Origin: Halorarius halobius
GTDB lineage: Archaea; Halobacteriota; Halobacteria; Halobacteriales; Haloarculaceae
Assembly (NCBI RefSeq): GCF_024298865.1
Contig: NZ_CP101161.1
Location: 2,563,227-2,627,226 of the forward strand
Direction of reading: 5' to 3'
Length of the DNA: 64,000 nt
Shown here: piece after piece, positions 16,690 through 25,047 of the stretch
Layout of the letters: every line of letters begins with the position of its first letter
Numbering within the stretch: position 1 is the stretch's first letter
Program-made: the position numbers and the translations under genes
The notes under the pieces: generated by a model
Told to the model about the DNA's origin: nothing
Seen by the model: only the letters and a program-made list of their open reading frames with translations
The model's database searches: none

Positions 16690-17409
16690 ATGCTCGGCGA
16701 AGGACTCGCGTTTCCGATCAACGGCAACGACGGCGTGAAGAACTTCCTCATCGGCGGTATCCTCTCGCTGTTGGGGGTTCTCATCATCCCCGCGGTGTTC
16801 GTCCAGGGGTATCTCGTCAGGGTCGTCGCGGTCGCCGTCGACGGTGGCGAGGAGCCGCCTGCGTTCGACGAGTGGGGGGACCTGTTCGTCGACGGCCTGA
16901 AGCTCATCGTCCTCACTATCGCATACGTGCTGATTCCGACGGTGCTGTTGATAGGCGTCGCGGCGTTCGTCGGCGTCGCGGCGCTGGGCGCCGGTGCCGG
17001 CCCCGGAGCGGAGCCGTCGGCCGGCCTCCTCACGGGGCTGGGGCTCGTCGGCCTGCTGGGAATGTTCGTGGCCGTCGTGCTGTTGCTGGTGGCCGCGTAC
17101 CTCATCCCCGCGGCGGCGGCCAACTTCGCCCGCAACGACGACCTCGGGGCCGCGTTCGACCTGGGGACCGTCACCGACGCCGCGTTCACCGCCGACTACC
17201 TGGTCGCGGCGCTTCTAGCCTTCGTCGTCTCGCTTGCCGTCGGCATCGTCTCGTTCATCCTCAACCTCATCATCATCGGCCTGTTGCTGGTTCCGTTCCT
17301 CTCGTTTTACACCCAGGTTGTGACGTACTACCTGATGGGTCGCGGCTTCGCGGAGGGGCTCGGCATCAGCGGCACGACCGGCCCCAGTTCGACCGCGACG
17401 TACGAATAA
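16690..17409 (+). CDS. DUF4013 membrane protein, paralogue 3
   Basis: 239 residues. It starts [18 protein letters not shown] and carries [20 protein letters not shown] and [13 protein letters not shown], the canonical DUF4013 signature, with about six hydrophobic segments and a Gly/Ala-rich membrane core. It has its own TATA box, so it is probably transcribed apart from copies 1 and 2. Upstream in-frame sequence from 16522 overlaps paralogue 2 and is rejected. It ends 34 bp before pelA. Confidence 0.85.
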   Translation: MLGEGLAFPINGNDGVKNFLIGGILSLLGVLIIPAVFVQGYLVRVVAVAVDGGEEPPAFDEWGDLFVDGLKLIVLTIAYVLIPTVLLIGVAAFVGVAALGAGAGPGAEPSAGLLTGLGLVGLLGMFVAVVLLLVAAYLIPAAAANFARNDDLGAAFDLGTVTDAAFTADYLVAALLAFVVSLAVGIVSFILNLIIIGLLLVPFLSFYTQVVTYYLMGRGFAEGLGISGTTGPSSTATYE

Positions 17410-17443
17410 CAGGGCTCTTCTCCCCCCGCCTCCTCGCGTCGGT

Positions 17444-18511
17444 ATGCGCATCGTCGACCGGCATCGCCGCGACGGGGGCCGCGAACGCATCACCGTCGTC
17501 CCCGAGAGCCTCGACGACCTGTGGCACCTCACGTACGTTCTCGAACCGGGCGACCGGGTCGGCGGTGACACGACCCGCCGCATCCAGCGCAACGACGACC
17601 AGATGCGCGACACCGGCGGCGAGCGCGAGCACATGTGGGTCGAACTCGCCGTCGACGACGTGGAGTTCGCCAAGTTCGCCAACCGCCTCCGGGTCGGCGG
17701 CGAGATAGCCGACTGCTCCCGGGAGGACCAACTGGGCCTCCATCACACGCTCAACGTCGAGGAACGCACCGAACTCGAGATAGAGAAGGTCTGGCAGACC
17801 GACCAACTCGAACGCCTGCAGGAGGCCGTCGAGGCCGCCGAGAACCCGGAGGTCGTCATCGCCACCGTCGAGGAGGGCGAGGCGTACGTCCACACCGTCG
17901 AACAGTACGGCGTCGAGGAGCGGGCGGCCATCACCAAACCCACCGGAAAGGGCGAGTACGCACGCCCCCGCGAGGAACTGTTCGCTGAACTCGCCGACGT
18001 GCTCGCACGTACGGACGCCGAGGCGGTCATCCTCGCTGGCCCGGGGTTCACCAAGCAGGACGCCCTCGACTACCTGCAGGAGGAGGTCCCCGAGGTGGCC
18101 GAGACGGTCACCGTCGTCGACACCTCCGCGGCCGGGGGGCGGGGTGTCCACGAAGTGCTGAAGCGGGGTGCCGTCGACGAGGTGCAGACCGAGACCCGTA
18201 TCTCGACGGAGGCGGACCTCATCGACGAACTGATGGAGCGCATCGCCGAGGGCGCGAAGGCGGCCTACGGCATCGACGAGGTGATGGAGGCCGCCGAGTT
18301 CGGCGCCGTCGACGAACTGCTCATCCTCGACTCGCGGCTCCGCGAGGAGCGGGCCGGCGAGGGCGACTGGGACGTCGACGCCAACGACCTCATCGAGACG
18401 GTCGAGCAGAAGGGCGGCGAGGTGACGGTGTTCTCCGGCGAGTTCGACCCCGGCAGACAGTTGGGGAACCTGGGCGGCGTCGCCGCCCTGCTCCGGTACC
18501 GGCTCCAGTGA
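17444..18511 (+). CDS. pelA: Pelota homologue, ribosome rescue / mRNA surveillance
   Basis: 355 residues with the three eRF1-like domains: N-terminal Sm-like domain (about 1-130, with [19 protein letters not shown]), central domain ([18 protein letters not shown] through [13 protein letters not shown]) and C-terminal domain ([20 protein letters not shown]). The GGQ motif of release factors is absent, as expected for pelota. With aEF1A/ABCE1 it splits stalled ribosomes, which supplies the 50S-peptidyl-tRNA substrate of RqcH encoded just upstream. The ATG at 17444 is the only start that keeps the MRIVDRH N-terminus. Confidence 0.95.
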   Translation: MRIVDRHRRDGGRERITVVPESLDDLWHLTYVLEPGDRVGGDTTRRIQRNDDQMRDTGGEREHMWVELAVDDVEFAKFANRLRVGGEIADCSREDQLGLHHTLNVEERTELEIEKVWQTDQLERLQEAVEAAENPEVVIATVEEGEAYVHTVEQYGVEERAAITKPTGKGEYARPREELFAELADVLARTDAEAVILAGPGFTKQDALDYLQEEVPEVAETVTVVDTSAAGGRGVHEVLKRGAVDEVQTETRISTEADLIDELMERIAEGAKAAYGIDEVMEAAEFGAVDELLILDSRLREERAGEGDWDVDANDLIETVEQKGGEVTVFSGEFDPGRQLGNLGGVAALLRYRLQ

Positions 18512-18526
18512 CGCCGGCACGGGGCG

Positions 18527-19975
18527 TCATATCGGCGCCGGCTCGATGTCGAACTCGAAGCGCGCGCCGCCGGACTCGCTGGCGGTGGCGCCCACGGTCC
18601 AGCCGTGGGCGGACGCGATGCGGCTGACGGTCGCCAGCCCGAACCCCGTCCCGTCGTCGTCGCTCGTGTGGCCCATCTCGAACACCTTGTCGCGCTCGTC
18701 GGCCGGGATGCCGGGGCCGTCGTCGGCCACGTAGAACCCCTCGTCGGTGGCGCCGACGGTCACCGTCACCGCCGGCCCGCCGTGGTCGACGGCGTTGGAA
18801 AACAGGTTCTCGAACAGCGCGAGCAGGCGGCTCCGGTCGGCCTGAACCGCTTCTGCCTCGTCGGTCACGACCAGTTCGGCATCGCGGGTGCCGACGGCGG
18901 TCCACGCCTCCTCGGCGGCCGCCGACAGCGGCACTTCCGTGGCGTCGGACACCTGTTCGCCGAGGCGGGCGAACCGGAGCATGTCGTCGATGAGTCCGTC
19001 GATGCGGTCGAGCCCTTCCTCGATTGCCTCGAAGTGGTCGGGGTCCACCTGGTCGTCGTCGACCTGCCCCCGGACGTAGTCGAGTCGGGCGACCGCGACG
19101 GACAGCGGGTTCCGGAGGTCGTGGCCGAGCAGACCGGCGAACTCCTCGAACCGACGACGCCGCTCCGTGAGTTCGCGCTCGCGGAGCCGGTTCTCTATCT
19201 CGTAGCCGACCCACCGGGCCGCAAGCTGGAGGAAGGCGCGGTCGAGTTCCGTGAACGGTCGCTCTCGCGGCTCGTCGTCGGCGAAACAGAGCGTCCCGTA
19301 CGTCTCCCCGTCGACCACCACCCGAGCGCCGACGTAACAGCCCAGCCCGTACGCTTCGTGGGCGTGGTCCGGTATATCCGGCGACTCGGCGGCGTCTTCG
19401 ACGGCCAGCGCGTCCTCGCTTTCGAGCGTCCGCTGGCAGTACGTCTCCGACAGCGGCGCACTCGTACCCGGCTGAAGCCGCTCGTGGTTGCCCGTCGCGT
19501 CGAGCACGTCGAACTCGTCGGAGATAGACGACAGGAAGCCGACGTCGAGGTCGTAATGCTCGCACCCCACCTCGAGAAGCCGCTCCACCTTGTCGGCGAA
19601 CGACAGCGACTCGTCGGCCGATAGCTCGTTGAGGCGTTCGAGCGCCGCCGCGGTCCGGCGCCGCGGGGTCCCGGCGTGGAGCCCGATATGCCCGGCGGCC
19701 CCACCGTCGAACGACCCCGGGCGCGCCCGAACGACGACGCGCCGGCTCTCGCCGTCGGCTTCGAACTCCGCTTCCACGGTCGCCGGCTCCCCGTCTAGTA
19801 CCCGTCCCACGAGGTCGTCGAGCGCGTCGGCGTCACCGGGCGCGAACAGCGACGACACCGCTCCACCGACCACGCCGTCGCTCCCGTCGAGGTCGCTGTA
19901 GACGACGGTCCCGTCGGCGTCGAACACCAGCGTCGCCTCGGGGGTGCCGTCGACCGCCTCGCTCGCAGCGTGCAT
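18527..19975 (-). CDS. Sensor histidine kinase (PAS-like, GAF, HisKA, HATPase)
   Basis: 482 residues, soluble. Residues ~10-105 form a PAS-like domain (TLVFDADGTVVYSD), ~110-260 a GAF domain (GVGCEHYDLDVGFLSSI, YGTLCFADDEPRERPFTELD), then HisKA with H-box FAGLLGHDLRNPLSVA (His285) and an HATPase domain with N-box LFENLFSNAVDHGG, G1 VADDGPGIPA and G2 GTGFGLATVSRI. All catalytic boxes look intact. GAF domains of this haloarchaeal type often sense small molecules or redox state; the signal is unknown. It is convergent with pelA (16 bp between the stops). No response regulator is adjacent. Confidence 0.9.
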   Translation of the reverse strand: MHAASEAVDGTPEATLVFDADGTVVYSDLDGSDGVVGGAVSSLFAPGDADALDDLVGRVLDGEPATVEAEFEADGESRRVVVRARPGSFDGGAAGHIGLHAGTPRRRTAAALERLNELSADESLSFADKVERLLEVGCEHYDLDVGFLSSISDEFDVLDATGNHERLQPGTSAPLSETYCQRTLESEDALAVEDAAESPDIPDHAHEAYGLGCYVGARVVVDGETYGTLCFADDEPRERPFTELDRAFLQLAARWVGYEIENRLRERELTERRRRFEEFAGLLGHDLRNPLSVAVARLDYVRGQVDDDQVDPDHFEAIEEGLDRIDGLIDDMLRFARLGEQVSDATEVPLSAAAEEAWTAVGTRDAELVVTDEAEAVQADRSRLLALFENLFSNAVDHGGPAVTVTVGATDEGFYVADDGPGIPADERDKVFEMGHTSDDDGTGFGLATVSRIASAHGWTVGATASESGGARFEFDIEPAPI

Positions 19976-20024
19976 GCGGTAACTGTGCCCGCGTGGGCCA
20001 AAAGGGTGTTTCCCGTTTCGGGGC

Positions 20025-20762
20025 TCACACCTCGACCGTCAGGCCGTCGCGGGCGACGTGGACCTCGCCGTCGAACCGCTCGCGGACGCTCTCGACCATT
20101 TCGCGGTGCTTGCCGTCGGTGTGGGGGTAGAGGTGAGTCAGGTACAGTTCGTCGACGTCGCGCCCGGAAAGTACCGCGCCCAGCGCCGACGGCGTCGGGT
20201 GGTTCGACACGTCCACCTCGTCGGGGAACGAGCAGTCGTGGGCGAGCACGGCGGTGCCGTCGGCCAGATCCGCGACCGTCTCCGTCGCCTCGGAGTCGCC
20301 CGAGAACGTGAACCCGCCCTCGCGGTCGAACCGGTAGGCGAGACAGTGCATCGAGTGGACCGTCTCGACGGCGCGGACGTCGAAGCCGGCGACGGAGAAC
20401 GCGCCCGGCCCGACCTCGCGAACGGAGAGGTCGACGCGGCCGTCGAGGTAGTCGTGGACCGAGAGCAGACCGTCCAGCAGCGACTCGGTGCCGTCGGGGC
20501 CGACGACCGTCAGCGTCTCCTCGCCCGCGAGCCACCGGGCCTTCAACAGCGGCAGGAGGTCCGAGACGTGGTCGAGATGGTGGTGAGTGAGCAGGACCGT
20601 GTCGACGGCCTCGTAGCCCGCGTCGGTCGCCGCGAGCCCGTGGACGACGCCGCTCCCGCAGTCGACGAGAAGCGTGTCGTCGTCGCTTTCGAGGAGGAGG
20701 CCGGTCTGGAACCGGTCGCCGGTCGGCATCGCGCTCCCGGTGCCGAGGAAGGTGACGCGCAT
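20025..20762 (-). CDS. RNase Z-like MBL-fold hydrolase
   Basis: 245 residues beginning MRVTFLGTGSAMPTGDRFQT, the LGTGSA opening of the RNase Z/arylsulfatase-type MBL group, with the full metal motif LLTHHHLDHVSDLLPL and later HSMHCLAYRF, FSGDSEATETV, LAHDCSF and YLTHLYPHTDG. It lacks the extended exosite arm of tRNase Z, so it is more likely a phosphodiesterase-like relative than the tRNA 3'-processing enzyme. Start: the ATG at 20762 is the only one matching the family N-terminus. It is divergent from the Lhr helicase gene. Confidence 0.85.
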   Translation of the reverse strand: MRVTFLGTGSAMPTGDRFQTGLLLESDDDTLLVDCGSGVVHGLAATDAGYEAVDTVLLTHHHLDHVSDLLPLLKARWLAGEETLTVVGPDGTESLLDGLLSVHDYLDGRVDLSVREVGPGAFSVAGFDVRAVETVHSMHCLAYRFDREGGFTFSGDSEATETVADLADGTAVLAHDCSFPDEVDVSNHPTPSALGAVLSGRDVDELYLTHLYPHTDGKHREMVESVRERFDGEVHVARDGLTVEV

Positions 20763-20862
20763 ACCTCCGGTTCGTCCGTCCCGCAGGTAGGGCTTCGGGA
20801 TTCCAGTTCCACTCCGGTAGGGGAACGCCCTTGAGGCTCCCGTCCCTACCGCCGGCGAGAGG

Positions 20863-23589
20863 ATGGGTGGACGAGAGCTGTTAGCGGCGCGCGAGGACGT
20901 CGGGTTCGACCCCGCCGAGGTCGCCATCGACGACGCGGACGTGCTCGGCCGACTCGGGCCCGAACTCCGGGCGTGGTGGGTCGAGCAGTTCGGCGGGTTC
21001 GTCCCCGAGAACGGCGGCTTCTTCACGCCCCCACAGAAGGAGGCCATCCCGCTCATCGACGAGGGGGAGAACGCGCTGGTGTGTGCTCCCACCGGGTCCG
21101 GGAAGACGCTCGCGTCGTTCACGGCCGTCATCGACGACCTGTTCGGCCGTGCCCGCGAGGGCGATCTGGACAACGAGGTGTACTGTCTGTACGTCTCGCC
21201 GCTGAAGTCGCTCGCCAACGACATCCACCGCAACCTGGAGGTGCCACTGGAGGCGGTCGCCGACCGTGTCGACGAGGACGTCGAGGTGCGCCACGCCATC
21301 CGCCACGGCGACACCTCCGACGCCGAGCGGCAGGCGATGCTGGAGGAGACGCCGCATATCCTGAACACGACGCCGGAGACGCTGGCCATCCTGCTGAACA
21401 GCCCGAAGTTCAAGGAGAAACTGCGGAGCGTCGAGTACGTCGTCGTCGACGAGATACACTCGCTGGCTGACAACAAGCGGGGGACGCATCTGTCGGTGTC
21501 GCTCGAACGGCTGGAGGCGATGTGCGACGCCTCGCCGACCCGCATCGGCTGTTCCGCGACGGTCGAGCCGCTGGACGCCATCGGGGAGTTCCTCGTCGGC
21601 TACGAGGACGGTGCCCCCCGCGAGTACGAACTCGTCGACGCGCGGTTCGTCCGCGAGTTCGACCTCGAGTTGTCGTGTCCGACCGACGACCTCGTCCACA
21701 CGCCGCCGGAGGTGGTCAACGAGCGGTTCTACGACGAACTGGCGGGGCTGGTGGCCGACCACGAGAACACGCTCGTGTTCACCAACACCCGGTCGGGGGC
21801 CGAGCGCGTCCTCCAGAACCTCCGCGAGCACCACGGCTACGACGAGTCGGACTCGGGGTGTCACCACGGCTCGCTGTCGAAGGACCGCCGTCAGGAGATA
21901 GAGGAGCGGCTGAAGGCCGGCGACATCGACGTCGTCACCACCTCGACGTCGCTGGAGTTGGGCATCGACATGCCCCACGTCGACCTCGTCGTACAGGTCG
22001 GCTCCCCGAAGTCGGTCGCCTCGCTCCTCCAGCGGGTCGGCCGCGCGGGCCACCAGCTCGGCGAGACGGTCAAGGGACGCGTGATGGCGCTCGACCGGGA
22101 CGAACTCGTCGAGTGTGCGGTGATGCTCCGAAAAGCCGAGGAGGGGTTCGTCGACCGCGTGTTCGTCCCCGAAAACGCCGACGACGTGCTCGCCCAGCAG
22201 GTGTACGGGATGGCCATCAACGGCCCGCGTCCGGAATCGGAGATTCGCGGGATAGTGCGCTCGGCGTACCCTTACCGGAACTACGGCGACCGGGACTTCG
22301 AGCGACTGTTCCGCTATCTCACCGCCGACTACGAGGGGATGGAGGAGCGCAACGCCTACGCGAAGGTGTGGCGCGACACGAACGACTCGCCGTCCGGGGA
22401 GCACCACTACGAGGAGTACCCCGTCGGGGAGTCGCTGGTCGGCAAGCGCGGCCGGCTGGCGCGGGTCATCTACATGACGAACATCGGCACGATTCCCGAC
22501 AGTTTCGACATCGACGTGTTCGTCCGCGGTGGCGACGAGTGGGTCGGCCAACTGGACGAGGAGTACCTCGACACTCTCGAAACGGGCGACGTGTTCGTCC
22601 TCGGGGGGTCGAACTACGAGTACCGCTACCGGCGGGGCTCGAAGGTGTACGTCGACCCGACGAACGCGCGACCCACGGTGCCGTCGTGGTTCTCCGAGCG
22701 GCTTCCGCTCTCCTATGACCTCGGGCGCGAGATACTCGCGTTCCAGCGCGACCTGCTGGACCGACTCGACGACGGTGGCCCGGCCGCGGTCCGCGCGTGG
22801 CTTCGCGAGTTCCCGCTTGACGAGAACACGGTGCGGGCGCTGGCGCGCCTCTACGACCAGCAAGCCCGGTACGCTGGCCCCGAGTCGGTGTCGACGCCAG
22901 ACCGCCTCGCCATCGAGGTGACGATGGACCACGACGCCTACGAGCGCCACTACTACGTCCACTCGAACTACGGCCGGCGGTTCAACGACGGCTTCTCGCG
23001 ACTGCTCGCCTACCGGTGTGCACAGGCGACGAGCGCCAACGTGCAGGTGGCCGTCGCCGACAACGGGTTCACGCTGTCGATGCCGCTCAACCGGAAGGTA
23101 GACCTGGCCGGCGTCGTCGCCGACATCGACGCCGGGGACGTACGCGGCGACCTGCGGGCCGCGCTCGACGGCACCGATTTGCTCCAGCGCTACTTCCGCA
23201 TCAACGCGACGCGGGCGTTGCTCGTCCTCAAGCGGTACAAGGGCCACGAGAAGTCCGCGGCCCAACAGCAGGTGTCCAGCGAGATGTTGCTGTCGTTCGC
23301 ACAGGACCTCGACGAGTTCTCGGTGATGGAGGAGACGTACCGCGAGATACTGGAGGACAAACTCGCCGTCGAAGCCATCGAAGACGCCGTCGCCGCGCTG
23401 TCCGACGGCGACCTGACGGTGGAACTCCAGCAGGTCGCCTCGCCGTCGCCGCGCGCGTTCGGCCTGGCGACGCTTGCGGCCAGCGACGTGGTGCTGGCGG
23501 AAGACGAGTCGGCGGTGCTCCGGGAGTTCCACGACCGGGTGCTGGAGGAGATAGGCGACGACGCGGTCGCCGCCGCCGACAGAAACTGA
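20863..23589 (+). CDS. lhr: Lhr-type large superfamily 2 helicase
   Basis: 908 residues. Motif I is CAPTGSGKT (about 75-82), motif II VVDEIHSL, motif III GCSATVEP, and later FTNTRSGAERVLQNL, TSTSLELGIDMPHVD and QRVGRAGHQ. The DEIH box, the winged-helix module after the RecA pair and the C-terminal Lhr-specific region (RRFNDGFSRLLAYRCAQ, NATRALLVLKRYKG) identify an Lhr-core 3'-5' helicase, not Hel308 or RecQ. Lhr proteins act in DNA repair and replication-coupled processes in archaea. Cysteine-poor and acidic. About 100 bp separate it from the divergent MBL gene. Confidence 0.92.
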   Translation: MGGRELLAAREDVGFDPAEVAIDDADVLGRLGPELRAWWVEQFGGFVPENGGFFTPPQKEAIPLIDEGENALVCAPTGSGKTLASFTAVIDDLFGRAREGDLDNEVYCLYVSPLKSLANDIHRNLEVPLEAVADRVDEDVEVRHAIRHGDTSDAERQAMLEETPHILNTTPETLAILLNSPKFKEKLRSVEYVVVDEIHSLADNKRGTHLSVSLERLEAMCDASPTRIGCSATVEPLDAIGEFLVGYEDGAPREYELVDARFVREFDLELSCPTDDLVHTPPEVVNERFYDELAGLVADHENTLVFTNTRSGAERVLQNLREHHGYDESDSGCHHGSLSKDRRQEIEERLKAGDIDVVTTSTSLELGIDMPHVDLVVQVGSPKSVASLLQRVGRAGHQLGETVKGRVMALDRDELVECAVMLRKAEEGFVDRVFVPENADDVLAQQVYGMAINGPRPESEIRGIVRSAYPYRNYGDRDFERLFRYLTADYEGMEERNAYAKVWRDTNDSPSGEHHYEEYPVGESLVGKRGRLARVIYMTNIGTIPDSFDIDVFVRGGDEWVGQLDEEYLDTLETGDVFVLGGSNYEYRYRRGSKVYVDPTNARPTVPSWFSERLPLSYDLGREILAFQRDLLDRLDDGGPAAVRAWLREFPLDENTVRALARLYDQQARYAGPESVSTPDRLAIEVTMDHDAYERHYYVHSNYGRRFNDGFSRLLAYRCAQATSANVQVAVADNGFTLSMPLNRKVDLAGVVADIDAGDVRGDLRAALDGTDLLQRYFRINATRALLVLKRYKGHEKSAAQQQVSSEMLLSFAQDLDEFSVMEETYREILEDKLAVEAIEDAVAALSDGDLTVELQQVASPSPRAFGLATLAASDVVLAEDESAVLREFHDRVLEEIGDDAVAAADRN

Positions 23590-23694
23590 CCGGGGCGGGC
23601 GGCCCCACCGCACTCCGCCGGTGTCGTTTTGTTTGCATGCTGACTCGTGGCAAAGCTTTTGTCCACTGACTTCTGCGGGTTGGTGTGGGGTTAC

Positions 23695-24825
23695 ATGAGT
23701 CTTGGTGACGTGTACCGGCAGTTGGGTACGTTCATCGAACAGGTAGAGACGACGGGGGCGCGGGTGACCGACGCGACGCCGACTGACCACGGTGAGGGGC
23801 CGCTGACGGCCGAGCTAACCGTCGAAATACCGCTGGAGGGGGGCGACGTGGTGACCGGCGAGGCCGGCGACGGCTACGTGGAGGGCGCCCCGACTGAGGG
23901 GGACGCGACCGACACGGGGACGCGGCGGTCCATCGCCGACCCACCGGTGAACGCGGCGCGTGCGAAGGCGGTGACCGGCGACGAGACGACGCCCTCGACA
24001 GCCGAGGACGAGGCCGGTCAGGCGAGCGGTGCCGACACGATTCCGTGCCGCCACCCGGACTGCGACCAGACGTTCGAGACGCGTCACGGGATGAAGATAC
24101 ATTACACCAAGACGCACGTGGGCGAGGACGCCGACGTGCCGGCCTACCGCGACCCCGACCGGCTCCGGGCGGCGTACGACCGGCACGACACGCTGGCGGA
24201 GGTACGCGACGCGCTCGACGCGGACGTGACGGTCACGACGCTCCGACGCCACCTCATCGATCACGGTATCCATCAGTCGGGGGCGGACCAGGCGACGGAG
24301 GGAGAGCGGGCGACGGAGGAAGAGCGGGCGACGGAGGAAGAGCGGGCGACGGAGGAAGAGCAGGCGGCCGACCCGACCGACGAACCCGAGGCGGACGCCG
24401 ACGGACCGTCGGCGGACGAAGCACCGACGGAGGGGGCGACCAGCGAGGCGGAGCGGCCCTCGTCGGCGGACGACAGTGAGCCGACCCCGGCCGACGGCAC
24501 TCGGACGCCGGCGGACGGAGCCGAATCAGAGACCGGGTCAGACGAGGGGAGCACGGAGTTTCCCGACAGCCTCGACGGGAGCGCCGAGGTAGCGCCCGAC
24601 GTCACCGTCGCTCAACTCCGGGACGCGCTCCACGCCGCGACCACCGTCTCGGGCGTGGGCCGACGGCTCGGACTCGACCGCGAGGAGGCGGTCGAGTTGC
24701 TCCGCGAACACGATCTGCTCGGCGTCGTGAGCGGCCGGGTCTCGGAGCGACCCGACCGGGAGTCGCTCCAGTCGGCGGTGGACGAGCGACTCCGTGAGCA
24801 GTTCGCTCATCCCCGGACCGCGTAG
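23695..24825 (+). CDS. C2H2 zinc-finger protein with two HTH-like segments and acidic repeats
   Basis: 376 residues. The N-terminal ~100 residues (MSLGDVYRQLGTFIEQVE) look like a beta-rich domain. A classical C2H2 finger follows, CRHPDCDQTFETRHGMKIHY plus TKTH (C-x4-C-x12-H-x4-H). Directly after it comes an HTH-like segment (LRAAYDRHDTLAEVRDALD, then TVTTLRRHLIDHGI). A second similar segment is at the C-terminus (TVAQLRDALHAATTVSGVG, EEAVELLREHDLLG). Between them lies a long Glu/Ala/Thr/Asp linker with four perfect or near-perfect ATEEER repeats. Probably DNA-binding; regulatory target unknown. The end overlaps the small membrane protein on the other strand by 19 bp. Start: the first ATG after an AT-rich stretch. 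Confidence 0.7.
   Translation: MSLGDVYRQLGTFIEQVETTGARVTDATPTDHGEGPLTAELTVEIPLEGGDVVTGEAGDGYVEGAPTEGDATDTGTRRSIADPPVNAARAKAVTGDETTPSTAEDEAGQASGADTIPCRHPDCDQTFETRHGMKIHYTKTHVGEDADVPAYRDPDRLRAAYDRHDTLAEVRDALDADVTVTTLRRHLIDHGIHQSGADQATEGERATEEERATEEERATEEEQAADPTDEPEADADGPSADEAPTEGATSEAERPSSADDSEPTPADGTRTPADGAESETGSDEGSTEFPDSLDGSAEVAPDVTVAQLRDALHAATTVSGVGRRLGLDREEAVELLREHDLLGVVSGRVSERPDRESLQSAVDERLREQFAHPRTA
24292..24363 (+). repeat. 18-bp tandem repeat, four copies, coding for ATEEER
   Basis: Units at 24292-24309, 24310-24327, 24328-24345 and 24346-24363 with consensus GCGACGGAGGAAGAGCGG. The inner copies are identical; the first (ATEGER) and last (ATEEEQ) differ by one or two bases. In frame, so copy number can change without breaking the gene. 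Confidence 0.9.
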
Positions 24826-24995
24826 TACGCGGTCAGGGCGCCGATAGCCGCCGTCGGAATGACGCTGACCACGGCTTCCGGGAGCGTCACCCGGAGGTAG
24901 AGATACTGCCAGAGTAGCGTCGTCCCCCCCACTGCGGTGACGGCGATAAGCATCGAGACCGTTCGCGCCATCACCCCCATCGACGGCTCCCGCAT
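24807..24995 (-). CDS. Small two-helix membrane protein
   Basis: 62 residues, MREPSMGVMARTVSMLIAVT..., with two hydrophobic segments (about 9-29 and 38-58) linked by LYLRVTLPEA and ending AYYAVRG. Such small double-spanning proteins are common in haloarchaea and uncharacterised. A TATA-like box on the minus strand (GGTTATTTGG, 25019-25028) is 28 nt from the ATG at 24995, supporting a real leaderless gene and this start. It overlaps the 3' end of the zinc-finger gene by 19 bp. Confidence 0.6.
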   Translation of the reverse strand: MREPSMGVMARTVSMLIAVTAVGGTTLLWQYLYLRVTLPEAVVSVIPTAAIGALTAYYAVRG

Positions 24996-25018
24996 CGTGT
25001 GTCACAGTTCACACCCCG

Positions 25019-25028
25019 CCAAATAACC
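25019..25028 (-). promoter_or_regulatory. TATA box of the small membrane protein gene
   Basis: On the minus strand GGTTATTTGG, centred about 28 nt upstream of the ATG at 24995. Confidence 0.45.
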
Positions 25029-25047
25029 TTTCCGTCGAACGAGAGGA

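Noticed and set aside
20881..23790. 969-codon minus-strand frame opposite lhr
   Set aside because: It mirrors the Lhr helicase, has no recognisable domain and is rich in Val/Arg/His, as shadows of this genome are.
24292..24363. Tandem repeat as a possible CRISPR array
   Set aside because: The repeats are 18 bp, directly adjacent without spacers and keep a reading frame; a coding minisatellite, not CRISPR.
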